Shown: positions 53,685 to 64,000 of the stretch, piece after piece | Layout of the letters: each line of letters begins with the position of its first letter | Numbering within the stretch: position 1 is the stretch's first letter | DNA from: Lyophyllum atratum | Lineage: Eukaryota > Basidiomycota > Agaricomycetes > Agaricales > Lyophyllaceae | Reading direction: 5' to 3' | NCBI GenBank assembly: GCA_014905825.1 | Contig: JACGCN010000012.1 | Coordinates: 434,001 to 498,000 of the forward strand | DNA: 64,000 nt | Translations under genes and position numbers: made by a program | Notes under the pieces: generated by a model | Seen by the model: only the letters and a program-made list of their open reading frames with translations | Told to the model about the DNA's origin: nothing | The model's database searches: none

Positions 53685-55520
53685 TTATTGGGACTTTGGG
53701 TGCTGTCCTCGTGGGAGGGATAGATGGCGACCTGAGGATATCCACCACACCCCCACATTTGCGAGGCCTAGTACAGCACCTGACCCGATGTGGAGCAAGA
53801 CTGGTGTCCGTGTGAGGCTGATCCTCCCTGCGTTGTTCGTCATCGTCTCGATCTTGAGCAGGTTGCCGCTTATCCTTATCAGTATGGCTGAGACGCTGAC
53901 GCTGAGGAGGAATGGTGTGCTGGGTAGAACCGCTTTCCATTGCAGAAGCCGTCGGGCACCACGATGTGCAAAGAAAGAGGTGATGAAAGTGGCGGTGTAT
54001 ATGATACGCACGGAGAGGTTCAATATGTTGGCGTATACCAAAGCTGCATCGCCCAGGCCCAATCTGAAGAAAGTCACAGCGGCCATAATGTAGAACACGG
54101 AAAAAGCGGCCATCCATCTACCCTATCATATCAGGAGACTGACGATTCTGAAGTCAGTACGAACTCACCGGCTCTGGCTGTTGAGGTCACGGGGAGTGGC
54201 AACACTGGACAAGAAGGCCTCCAATCCACCGTTAAAGGCGAGCACGGGGATGTACCATACCCATGCAGAGAGAACCTGTGGAGCGCTGGTGACGAGATAC
54301 TGCCGAGGAAGCAGGATCTGCAGGAAGATTGGGATGTACGCGGTTCCGAAAACGAGGAGTACGGCAGAGAAGGCGGCTTGCACGGAGAGGAGCGACACCA
54401 GGGCAGTGGCGCTTTGCTGCAGCCCTACCTTTTGGTTTGCGTCCTGAGCTGAGGTTGAGGAGGTGTTTCCGAGGACTTTGGAGAAGAACCCACGGGAGGC
54501 CTCCTCAATGGGTTGGAAGACGATTCGGGCGACGAGGGAGCCTGGCTGCAAATTTTAGATGACGTATGGCTTGGGATATGTGATTAACTCACCGTAGTTG
54601 ACGGCTACGGCGTATCCACCTTGGTCCTGCAACTGGCTGAACCACGACAAGATCAACTTGTCGCCTTCCGTCAGGAAGTGCTTGATGACGGATTGGGAGG
54701 TCATCGTTAAGGAAAGACGAAATATTTCAGGATCGAAGTAGTGCGTTGGTCTGCCACTGCGGTTTTGGTCAGGTTAAAGCACAGGTATGCATCTGCGGAA
54801 AACGCACTTTGTGGTTGGAGGGGGTCGTCTGAGCCACATATTTCTTGTTCCATAAGCGGCCACGTAGGTAGCAAGGACCGACGCTCCATATGCCAGTTGA
54901 CCTGCCGCAAACGCCACCAACGCCAGGGAACCGTCCCCTCTGGTCCTCAGATCGTACACGAGAACAAGAAAGGTGACCAGCGTCTTGCTTGTGATCCCAA
55001 GCCCCTCCGCCTTGACGCGCAGCCCTGTCCGAAGCTCCGACATGGCTCTGGAAAGTCACGATCAAGACAGTTTCAAGGCTTCTACAACTGGAGCGTCGTA
55101 CAAGTTGTGCATGGGTTCACTCATGAGCTCAAGCAGCGCCGCGAGCGCATAGATCCCGATGGACACCGTGAAGTATTCCTGGCTCCTCACCTCACTCCCA
55201 GCAAAATGCGCGTACAAGTAAGCTGACGCGAGGGCAAGCGGGAACCCGAGGAGCATGGGTAGCACCGACACGTTGCGCGTGGCAGGTCCGGTCTTCTTGA
55301 CGCGAAGCAGCGCGTTCCGCACGCCTTCGCGGCTGAGGAAGAGGATTGTGCTGAGCAAGAGTTCGAATTGTATTGCGGCGGTCCCGTATGCGCGGGGCGG
55401 CGCCATACGGAACATCGCTTGATTCAGGATGAACGTGAATATACGCGAGAAGAGCTGGAGGCCCATCAGCGATGAGGCAGAGCGAAACGAGTCCCGAATG
55501 AGGGACTCATTGGAGGACAT
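53685..55520 (-). CDS. RFT1: RFT1, ER membrane protein for N-glycan precursor translocation
   Basis: A polytopic ER protein required for the lipid-linked oligosaccharide step of N-glycosylation; its flippase role is debated in the literature. The start chosen at 55520 is MSSNESLIRDSFRSASSLMG. Hallmark blocks are LQLFSRIFTFILNQAMFR, IQFELLLSTILFLSREGVRN, FVVL-type helices, TSQSVIKHFLTEGDKLILSW, GGYAVAVNYGSLVARIVFQP, IEEASRGFFSK, YVLLL-like segments and the C-terminal helices ending SLPRGQHPKSQ at 53685. Five or six exons. EGDKLILSW and FQPIEE are diagnostic for the family. Confidence 0.93.
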
Positions 55521-55767
55521 GGGGGAGGTAAGAGGCAAGTTATGGCAGGCGCTTAGGTAAGTAATGAAATTCAAAAATACAACACGGTCCTGGCCCGGTT
55601 AAAGGTAAAGGTAAGTAATATACAGACTGGTACACTGCGATGTAGGCTGGATAGAAGAACGAATAGAAGAAGTAAGGGGGGTCATTATATCGTAAATGGC
55701 ATAGCGCAGAGAAAGCAGGAAAACTAATAGATAAATAAGTCAATATCGGAAAGATCAGGTCTCTTCT
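55521..55767. other. intergenic spacer between same-strand genes
   Basis: 247 bp of pyrimidine-rich (minus strand) sequence between the RFT1 start and the end of the next gene. It presumably holds the RFT1 promoter. Nothing else was seen. Confidence 0.4.
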
Positions 55768-57095
55768 TTAATCAACTTCGTCGGCGTCGTCTACGCTCTC
55801 ACTTGACATGATTGCCCTTCGCCTGATGCCCAGGGTCCCGGTATTGGGTGGGCCCTCCAGCAAACGATCGTGCCGCTGTTCCGTCACGAGGGTTTTCGCG
55901 AACACCTGTGGGGTTCCTGCGATGGCTTCTGCAAACGCGAAAGCAAGCCCGACCGACGCGTTCAACACCCGCCATCTGAAGCCCAGCACATCTATGCCCT
56001 GCACCTTCGCGTCCAACGTCGCAAACGGGTAGCCAACTTGGGCTGCGAGGCGGATGATAGCGGCCGTCAGTGGATCGAAGGGCGCTGGCGCGTCGGGGGA
56101 AATTTGCTGCCGCGGGGAGGTTTTGGGGTTGAAGGAGATGAGATTGCCCACGATAGCGGGGATGATGAGGGTCGGCAGTGCCCAGTGAAGGATGACCATC
56201 CAGAACGCGTACGTCTGGAAGACTCCCCAAGGTGGGTAGTGTAGTGAAAAAGTCTTGACAGGCTCATCGTTCAACTGATACAGGGGAATCTACGGATTGT
56301 TAGCTGCTTGGACCGGGTCATTCTGAAGAAGGACCTACTTCGTAGGTTCTCCATGGGATCACCGTGTTGAGGATATAGAGAATCTCTGCAACAGCAGTCA
56401 AAGACCAAATATTCCGGGAGTTGGATAGAAACTATAAGATGTCTCAGAATGAGCATGAACAAGAGCTTCGCACGACGCACCGCTCGGAAGCGCTCGAGCA
56501 TCTCCATGCTGTTTCGCAATAGTTCGTTGTCCTTGATCTTCGCCGCAAGAACATCTACATCGGGAGGCGCCGGTATGTGCTCCATGAGGCTTTTCGCTGG
56601 GCTAGGTGGGAGCGGCGGTAGGCTGCTAGGTGTGATAACGACATCCTGCAGGGGTGACTGGTTCGGTGTCGATTCGAATGGTGACGCGGGGTGTTTCAAG
56701 AACATGGAGACATCGCGCAAGTCGTTATTAGGAGTTGACTCGCGCACGGGATCGAGAGCCACCACGCGCCGACCTCTCGAACTTGGTTTTGCTGTCTCTG
56801 TAATGGAGGCAGAACGTGCGCTAAATGGGAGGATAAGATAACAGAATGCAGGAGATAAGGTGTAAGCGCACCTCGGGACAGAACTTTGTGGTTGAACACT
56901 CCGCTTTCGCCTGTTTCCAAACAAACCAGCAAAGGATGAGTCCTCCTCGAGGTCGGGGTTAAGCTCTAGGTGCTTTTTGATTCTGTTGAGGATCTCGTCC
57001 TTGGTGCCCTGGTCGCTAATCCGCAGGGCGATGGCAATGTCCTGCAGTTCGGACTTCTTCTTGGGCATGAGAGCGCCTGTGAATATGGGTGCCAT
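55768..57095 (-). CDS. SAP-domain-like multi-span membrane protein
   Basis: The start at 57095 reads MAPIFTGALMPKKKSELQDI. The first 50 residues (LQDIAIALRISDQGTKDEIL..IKKHLELNPDLEED) resemble a SAP helix-extension-helix DNA-binding motif. A disordered Ser/Pro linker follows, then a helical stretch (VDVLAAKIKDNELLRNSMEM). Membrane segments come next: IWSLTAVAEILYILNTVIPW, YAFWMVILHWALPTLIIPAI and a final Ala-rich region (LNASVGLAFAFAEAIAG), ending SVDDADEVD. A nucleic-acid binding head on a membrane tail suggests an inner nuclear membrane or ER protein, but no orthologue can be named. Confidence 0.7.
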
Positions 57096-57180
57096 GGTGG
57101 TAGGGAGTAAACGAAGAATGGTCACGCATCTGACTCTGTTGCCTGTTGTTTACGCGTTTCACACGTGACCTGTGGCAGAT

Positions 57181-58270
57181 CAAAGATTGCAGTTCTATTC
57201 GAAGTGAGCTTGCGAGCGGTGAATAGAAATAGTTCTTTGTAAGCGATAACAGAATAGGAAAAATCAAGCGGCACGTGAGTTAAGCTTGAGTTTTTCTCTC
57301 TCATCCCACCAAGTGGTCTGAACCGGAAATTTTCTTTGCATTCACTCCTCTCGACTACTCTTCATTTCGACACTATGGTTTCTACCAATCCATCTGCGGG
57401 CATTCCTACCGGCATTCCTGCGCCCGCACTGCCGGGCCATCAAAATCCGTCCCATCCAGGGACCATCGCGAATCAGGATTGACGACATTTTGCCTCTATT
57501 TATTACCAACTCCTTTTCCGCTGCTCGGGCTAGTCTGGTTACTACTACAATGGCGCATTACGAGAGGTCTCATAGACTTAGTTCTTCACGCACTTCTTCT
57601 CTTTAATTTACTGTCTCATCTTTATTTAATTGATTTTGCTGTGAGCTTTCACTCGGTTTTGGGATAGCCTTTCCGTAATAAGTCAGGCTGTTGTGAGCTT
57701 AGCTCTTTATGGGATAGCTTGACTTTTTACGTCGAGAATTCAAAGCTCGCGCTCAAAGCGTCGGCATTCAGCGTTGATCACCGAAAATGCCTAATTGGTC
57801 TCAATCAACAAGACCAAACGCTTTCCCCCCAAAACCTGAAATACCTTAGTATTTCTTGACATTCTTGATTGGTTCTGATAAAGCCATTACAAAGATTGCA
57901 GTTCTATTCGAAGTGAGCTTGCGAGCGGTGAATAGAAATAGTTCTTTGTAAGCGATAACAGAATAGGAAAAATCAAGCGGCACGTGAGTTAAGCTTGAGT
58001 TTTTCTCTCTCATCCCACCAAGTGGTCTGAACCGGAAATTTTCTTTCCCACCCACCATCCCTATCTCAGTGTGAGCTACGTAGACGGATAGCTTGACTTT
58101 TTACGTCGAGAATTCAAAGCTCGCGCTCAAAGCGTCGGCATTCAGCGTTGATCACCGAAAATGCCTAATTGGTCTCAATCAACAAGACCAAACGCTTTCC
58201 CCCCAAAACCTGAAATACCTTAGTATTTCTTGACATTCTTGATTGGTTCTGATAAAGCCATTACAAAGAT
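57181..58270. repeat. tandem duplication A-B-A-B with internal deletion in copy 2
   Basis: Block A (157 bp, 57181-57337) recurs identically at 57890-58046. Block B (185 bp, 57712-57896) recurs at 58086-58270. The junction of the two copies shares CAAAGAT (57890-57896), which ends B and starts A. Copy 1 has 374 bp between A and B and copy 2 only 39 bp. The copy 1 interior contains short frames (MVSTNPSAGIPTG.., 35 codons at 57375-57482) that I do not call as genes. Block A lies just upstream of the SAP-domain gene. Confidence 0.93.
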
Positions 58271-59022
58271 GAATGATCTTGTCCCACGTCCATCAAGCCC
58301 AGTGAAAAGTCGGTCGGGCCGAATCGAGCGCAAACGAGCGAAACGGGCCCTGCTATTGACTGTCCGAAATAGCTCATTTCAACTCCAGACGGCTCAGTAT
58401 TCCGGCCATCTATCCAGCCACGTCGAGCAGCATCGAGCAATATAACCTTATATTTGTCACTTCATTTTCGCTCGATTGTTCTCGATTGTTTTCATTTTTC
58501 GCTCGATTCAAATTCTATTAATACAATACGAAAACTTTTACAAGTCCAAAAAGTGGACCACGCATACACTAGTAGGTTCGCAGCCCTTCGTACTTGGTCC
58601 CATGTCCAGAGTGAGAAAATGATCGATGTCCGTGTATTTGGCGTGATGACAGGGTGTTCTACGGGCTGATTGAGGATCAGTACATGGAAGGGGATACAGA
58701 TGACTTCGACGCACCGTTTCGTATCAAAGTAATGGAGTCGGGCCTGTGGAAGAGGCCCGATCAGCGTCATAATAGCTCGGGGCACAAGACGATGCTTACT
58801 ATTTCGTGTTCGCCTGGTCAATAAAAGCCTATAAATGATCTTAGTACGATAGCAAACCCGGACATATAGGAAATCTTACCTTGTCCCCACCCGATGTGCA
58901 AAGAGCCTCCCAATAGCTCGCAAACGCCGTCTCCATCCCCCCCGGGTTGTTTTGTATCCACAATCGCTTACATATGCTTCTACCGTGGATTGTTAGACTG
59001 GCCAGGGACGTGCGGGTGTGGC
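58271..59022. other. no gene recognised
   Basis: AT-rich stretch with CTCGATTGTT short repeats near 58473-58505. Short frames on both strands show no recognisable family. Confidence 0.45.
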
Positions 59023-61452
59023 TTACTTGGTGTTATTTCCATCCCTGCACGAGGCTTTCCTATCCCTGGTCACGGCCTTGTTCTTGACTGTCTTGGCAGA
59101 GCGTGGGACGGCCGAAAGTGGTTCTGTAACACTCGAGGAGGTGTCGATTTCGGTCGGAATCGTGTTCGTGCCAGCTGGCTTGACGGGTCCTGTGGTGTCC
59201 GAGTTCGAGGATATAGCAATGGTAGAAGGTATAGGTACTCGAGGGACCGAGGAGTCAGTTGAAGTACTAGGCATTAGTGTTTAAAAGTCCAGTCACCGTG
59301 ACTGAAAATGACTGGACTGTAACTGATCTGTGACTGGTAATGACCGGACTTCCAGTCCTGTCATCCTGGAATGACTGGTGCACCAGTCCAGTTATTTTCA
59401 TAATCTGGTGTTCTGCGTAACTCAAAATAACCGGTCGCGACCGGTTTGTGACCGGTCATTTCTATACATACTATATACCTAATTATAGTCCCGTTATAGG
59501 GCTTCAAAATGACCCTTGGGTCAAATGAATCGGATGAGAACTGAATGTGCTATGGCCAAAACAATTTCAGAACACCGAGTTTGAGTGCAGACTGTACTAA
59601 GCATCTTAATCAGCTCATATCTCAGTCAGATCTTATTGGATTCTCACGACCCAGGGCTCATCCGAAGGGTGGAAGCATTCTCTACATTATATATGACATA
59701 TATAACCGGTTATCACCGGTCATAACCGGCTTAGGACTGGTTTTCGTAAAACCGGTCAAAACCGGTCATAGAACTGATTGTGACTGATGATGACTGGTCG
59801 CCATCAGTTCAGTTCGGTTTTTTGGAGTTTTAAGCGTCACATGTGACCGGTTACGGTCCGGTCTTGCCCAATTTGGCGAAAAAACCGGACTTGACCTGAC
59901 TTTAAATCACTACTAGGCATGGAAATGGTAGAGCCTGAGGGTGCCGTTGAGGTGGTCTCGGATAATTTGGAGGCGGGTACTAGGAGTTTTGCGGCCACGA
60001 TCGGATCTGAAAAAATGGCGGCCCTGGCGAAGAAGGTCAGGCCAACGTCGCAGCATCAGTATGGTTACTTACAGAGGATTCTTCACCTGAGAAGATATGA
60101 AGCATACCGGTGAACAATAACGAAGAAGAAATGAAGATGTCCACGCACCACTAAAACCTCGGAAGGTTTCTTCAGCGCCGTCTCCTGCATATGTTCGTCG
60201 CCGTCTACGGGGTTTGCGATCGGATCCTCCTACAGGGGCACATGGGTGAACGATGGTACAAATAAGATATCCCACGCACCAGTAAAACCTTTGATGGTCC
60301 TTCCATCACCGTCTCCTTGGCGTGTTTGTCGCCCTCTTCGGGATTCAATGCTACGGGTTCGTCAACCATGTCGAGCTTCTTGCGTTTCGAATCGAGGGCG
60401 TGGGGCGAAGACGAGGCTGAACGTTTGAGAGGTCGAATGTTGGTACCTACGGGTTCGTTCTTGACCTTCGTGCTGCGGCCAGGGTGCCGTTTTCCATACC
60501 AGGAGCTGTAGTTGTCAGTCGCAATCATGTGTGCCTTCCAGTTGTTGGCGCCGTAAGAGAGCTGAGGGAATTCCCGACACATATGGTGTTCGAAGTAGTT
60601 GTGAGCCTGCCGAGTTGCTTCAGACCAGTGAGACGGCTCCATTCCACGATTGGCCAAGCTTGCATACAAAGTCCGCGCCAGGGATCGCATCGATGTTACG
60701 GTATCGCTGTCGACAGGTTCGCCTTCTTCGGTCTCGACATACCACGTCATCGTGTTCTCCTGCTCGAATCCCGTCGATGACTTCTTGTACTTCTTGGCCG
60801 TGGTGTATTTCTTCTTCGTCCAATATTTGATGTCTGGGTAGTCCGTCTGTTCTAATGCCGGTACAGGGAGCAGCGCGGAGGAAAGTGACGAGGACGCATC
60901 AGATGTCCCAGAAGATGAGGCAGCAAAAGATGTTCTCTGTATCGCAGCCATTATGGCACTGCTTGATGAGCTTGGTTCACATGTTCAGATTAATTGCTGT
61001 CAAAACGGCGATGTGGATATATGCGAACCTGATTTTCCCAGACAGCTCCGAAAGCTCCGTTTGAGTCTCTGCGGCTTTCTTCTGCAGCGAAAAAATCTGC
61101 TGTTGAAGCTGCTGGTTCTGGTTGGTGATGGAGTCGACCGTCCTTGTCAGGTGCATTATCGCAGCCCGCATATCCGAGTCAGGCTGTGTCTGCGAAGTGT
61201 TCAGATAAAACTTGGCAGAAAATTGGTCAGATCAGGGAAAGCAATAGCCACACAACTCACAGGTGCACGACCCTTAGAAAAATCTTCTCCCCAGTGTCCG
61301 CCTGAGCTCCTAGAATTTGACGACCCTCTGCTTATTCCTTGATCGTGATCATATCCGGAAGATGGCCAAGACCCAGTTGTATCGGACATATGCATAAACG
61401 GAGTCTGTCGAAGCCCCACGGATTCCGGCGACATGAAAGGAGGAGAAGACAT
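59023..61452 (-). CDS. agaric-specific coiled-coil protein, C-terminus disrupted by MITE
   Basis: The start at 61452 reads MSSPPFMSPESVG. Exon 2 carries a coiled coil (MRAAIMHLTRTVDSITNQNQ..LQKKAAETQTELSEL). The main exon from about 60960 begins SAIMAAIQRTSF and holds a conserved block (DYPDIKYWTKKKY, MTWYVETEEGEPVDSDTV, ARTLYASLANRGM, HHMCREFPQLSYGANNWKAH, IATDNYSSWYGKRHPGR). This block is familiar from many agaricomycete proteins of unknown function. A Lys/Arg-rich tail suggests nuclear location. Two consecutive exons look duplicated (VALNPEEGDKHAKETV..PSKVL, then IANPVDGDEHMQETA..PSEVL). The last exon (AAIFSDPIVAAKLL..) is interrupted at 59911 by a MITE, so translation now stops at 59837 instead of 59023. 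Confidence 0.65.
59275..59911. mobile_element. hAT-like MITE (637 bp)
   Basis: Flanked by the 8-bp direct repeat CTAGGCAT (59267-59274 and 59912-59919). Ends are inverted: TAGTGTTTAAAAGTCCAGTCA on the left against TAGTGATTTAAAGTCAGGTCA (reverse complement of the right), about 17 of 21 matching. The TAGTG ends fit the hAT consensus YARNG and the 8-bp TSD is hAT-typical. The interior is packed with ACCGGT/ACTGGT words and has no coding frame. The autonomous partner is not in this window. Confidence 0.88.
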
Positions 61453-61642
61453 GGTGGACTTGTCGCAAATATGACCGCGACGCGTACGCGTTGTTTGCTT
61501 TCCAGGTAAACCAAACAAGCACCCTGTGCAGTGTCTCGAGCTTCGACATATCCATTGGGCCCAAATACATACGACAAGGAGACCCAGCCATTACAATGCA
61601 AGCAGAACAGGTAGAAAGGAGGGTGCCAACATGCAATACGGA

Positions 61643-62169
61643 TCATTTCTTCGTCACTTCGCCTACTAGTACAACGGAGTCAGCAATATCCACGAGAGTA
61701 CGGTCCAGATCGTCGTTCTCAGTCTGTTTATCGCATAAGTCTCGTTAGATGTCAGTAAAACATGTACGATAGCATGAAAATCACCACAACAGGCCCACTA
61801 ACACGATAGACCAGCCGTCTTCCATCAGGAAAGTATTTGACGCGGCGTATCGGCTTGGCACAAATTGCAGTCGAATCGAGATCATGCATTCCAGGGAGTG
61901 TCGCAAGATCTTTAGTATGACGGCTGTACACACTTCTGAGATCTATTGATGACATCGAAAGACGCAGAGAGATTGAGGATATACCGAAGGAAGCGAAGTT
62001 CTTCCAGAGCGCGTATATATGTAGCATTGCCGCCAGTTACCAGAGTGTCGTGGTCAAGATTCTTGATTTGCTCGAGGGTTGCAGACATAGACGAGGTGTA
62101 CTCAGCGAGCTTGGCGAGGAGCGAGATGGGAGTAGAAGCAAATGTAGCAAAGTTCGCGTTGTTTGGCAT
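61643..62169 (-). CDS. small 132-aa protein, three exons, unknown function
   Basis: The start at 62169 reads MPNNANFATFASTPISLLAK. Exons 62169-61985, 61935-61803 and 61723-61643 total 399 nt in frame with standard GT..AG borders. The first exon is helical with heptad character (LAKLAEYTSSMSATLEQIKN, IRALEELRFLR). The second reads VYSRHTKDLATLPGMHDLD and CAKPIRRVKYFPDGRRLVYR, and the third ends LVDIADSVVLVGEVTKK. No family was recognised. It lies between the Plavaka transposase and the coiled-coil gene on the same strand, so it may be cargo of that element or a host gene. Confidence 0.55.
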
Positions 62170-62232
62170 GGAAGGCACACCAAAGAAAGAAGCGGCAGGT
62201 CTTTTGCTCGCAGCGAATATACAATCCTGAAT

Positions 62233-64000
62233 TTAATTACCATTATCCTCCGGTATGTCATCCTCCTCTGGTATTCTCTCGACATAGCCTGCCATAATGC
62301 TCACATCCAAGCCAGGCTTCTCCACAACAAATACCCGCCCATTCCACTCCTCACCCAAAATGCCTGTCGAGTGTGGAACCACAGCGACAACGGCCTCGAT
62401 ACATTTCACATCAATGACAATCACCGCAGCATCGCCTTGGTGCCTGCATGACCACAAAGTCCCTGAGGATATAGAAAGAAGCTCTGCGTCCGGAGGGCTA
62501 TAGAGCGAGATGACTGCAAGTGTCCGAGTGGTAATGTCCGTGAGTTTGAACTGAAAATAGTATCGCACGTCGCCAAATTCTGTTTGTCCTTTGTAAGTTA
62601 GCTGTAGAGAATGTTGTTAGCCTTCGAAATTGTGAAGGACATGAACGATTACCTTTACCCGCCGTGCGGTTCGGATTTTTCCAAGCGGCTTCAAATGTTC
62701 CTTCCATAGCGACCGCGCTACCTGACCATGTGGAAGCAATAACCGAGACCATCGGACAATAGACGGTATCCAGTCGGTAGGAATGTTGTTGGGCCCACAG
62801 GACTCATCTGCCTCTAAGTATTCCCGGAAAGCGTCGGCTTCAGAGTCGGACATGCCACGCGCACATGAATCCATCGCATGCAGTAAAACATAGCCGTCAC
62901 CAAGGTTGATGCTTCCACGTGGTAGAGATGTTTCCCGTTGTGCCTCTCGGTCGATTTCGGGAAGAAGGGCTTTCAGACAGTTCACCTCGACTCGTTCTAC
63001 TGACCGTCGAGAGAGATTCGCATAGGGTGTCGAGTCCTGCTTGATTTCTTCCGTGAGGTTTCCGATGGTCCGTTCCATGGTCCACTGAGAGGATGCAATT
63101 CCAGGTCCGATTCGAAGAGCTTCGAGTGCAAGGTGAGTGAGAGCGTGAACGATTGGTCGGACAAAGTGGAGACGGTCAGCTCTACGCAGTACATAGAGCG
63201 CTTCGTATTCAGCCACAAATTCAATGAGATAGCGATGAGCAAGGGTCAATTGATCCTTTGTACGGATGCGCCGCTGATAGATGAAACGTACGGCGGCGAC
63301 GAGTTTGCAGTAGGACTGCCAGAATGAATCAGGGAGTATGCCGTAAAATAGCCCAGGGCCAAGTCCAAAGATGTATAATAAAAACTCCCATGCCTTATAA
63401 CCGCTGTTAATCTTCTCGGCAGGATTCCGGGGTGGTCGATCAAATGAACCAGGAAGGAAAGGAGTACATTGGGCAACATCCTTTCCATGCACGTTCCACG
63501 TCTCGCCAACAAGTACAGCCCAAGGCCAGGTTGTGGTAGAGTCGGAGGTCTTCGAACAGTCGAGCTTCCCTCGCCAAAGTCCCACCAGAAGATCAGCGAT
63601 GTTCAGAACAAGGTGCATGATATCACCTGGGAACATATTCGGGATGCCAAGGTACGTCCCATCAGGAAGGCCACTGAAGATGCTTGGCTTGCAAATCCCC
63701 GTTTCACGACGTTGAAGTTCGTACTCGGCCTGAGTTCGGGCGTTGCAAACACGTTCGAGACAGGCGAGATATCGCTCTTTGTCAATGGAGCGAACAATGT
63801 GTGGAGGGACGTCATCATGATCGCACCCGGCGACGGTGTAGTTATCTGGTTTCGAAAGCACGGGGTAATGCATCGGTGCACCAGGTTTATGGCGGCCGAC
63901 AAGTCCACACCATAGCCGACAACCGACTTTCCCAGAGTGTCCAACAAGCCCATTGAGATAAGTCATTCCTGGTCCGTCGGCAGTGGCAAGAGCAATATAA
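62233..64000 (-). CDS. Plavaka-type (CMC superfamily) transposase, 5' end beyond window
   Basis: A DNA transposase of the tnp2/Plavaka group common in agarics. The frame is open to the window edge (LATADGPGMTYLNGLVGHSG). It shows the zinc-type block GCRLWCGLVGRHKPGAPMHY, VAGCDHDDV, the acidic MFPGDIMHLVLNIADLLVGLW, AWEFLLYIFGLGPGLFYGIL, HALTHLALEALRIGPGIAS and WTMERTIGNLTEEIKQDSTP, where catalytic acidic residues are expected. An intron (gtaatc..ctacag, about 62600-62645) joins TARRVK to LTYKGQTEFGDVRYYFQFKL. The C-terminal domain follows: LAVISLYSPPD, CRHQGDAAVIVIDVKCIEAV, VEKPGLDVSIMAGY, stop at 62233. No frameshift or stop was seen in the visible part. Confidence 0.9.

Noticed and set aside
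57375..57482. 35-codon frame MVSTNPSAGIPTG..
   Set aside because: Too short and without supporting signals, although Pro/Gly/Ala composition looks coding-like; left as part of the duplicated segment.
1..64000. CRISPR arrays, bacterial operons, rRNA or tRNA genes
   Set aside because: None seen; intron-rich gene structure and retroelements show a eukaryotic nuclear sequence, and no cloverleaf-like tRNA was recognised by eye.

Overview
The window looks like nuclear DNA of a mushroom-forming basidiomycete (Agaricomycetes). Genes carry many short GT..AG introns of about 45-90 bp. Gene families are typical of agarics: a multi-span membrane receptor-like family, a DUF1996 secreted protein, AKR13 aldo-keto reductase arrays, RecQ-like/DUF6589 pairs and a Plavaka-type transposase. 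Mobile elements are of basidiomycete type. No species can be named from sequence alone.

Layout. 1-15 kb is host sequence: a secreted-protein gene with an apparent one-base deletion (1.6-2.3 kb), an aldo-keto reductase (3.0-4.5 kb), a DUF1996 protein (5.2-7.2 kb), a mitochondrial PPR protein (7.6-10.5 kb), a decayed AKR13 fragment (10.7 kb), a membrane protein (11.1-12.6 kb), a 139-bp tandem duplication (13.0 kb) and an orphan 211-aa gene (14.3 kb). 16.0-28.5 kb is a three-layer transposon nest. A short LTR element of about 1.6 kb (177-185 bp LTRs) carries one non-pol ORF of about 342 codons. That ORF is split by an intact Ty1/copia element (TSD CGGCT). The outer element's 3' LTR is split by a Ty3/gypsy chromovirus with identical LTRs (TSD TCGTC).

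29.7-36.7 kb is the most interesting unit. A RecQ-like helicase gene and a DUF6589 gene lie tail-to-tail with a 4-bp CDS overlap, and the pair is bracketed by ~50-bp terminal inverted repeats. This makes it a candidate ~7-kb two-gene DNA transposon. Its DUF6589 gene is interrupted by a 796-bp solo LTR (TSD GACTT); removing the LTR and one TSD copy restores the reading frame.

36.9-57.1 kb is a gene-dense host block: a small secreted protein, three tandem AKR13 genes, a MOV10/SDE3-type RNA helicase, an RNF216-like RBR ubiquitin ligase divergent from a FIG4-type phosphoinositide phosphatase, RFT1, and a SAP-domain membrane protein. 57.2-58.3 kb is a recent tandem duplication with a 7-bp microhomology junction. 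59.0-64.0 kb holds an agaric-specific coiled-coil gene hit by a hAT-like MITE (8-bp TSD), a small 132-aa gene and the 3' part of a Plavaka transposase that runs off the window edge.

Host genes are mostly housekeeping (lipid signalling, N-glycosylation, ubiquitin, RNA silencing, mitochondrial RNA). The mobile-element load falls in three clusters: 16-28 kb, 29-37 kb and 59-64 kb. All family names come from recognising motifs by eye; no database search was run.
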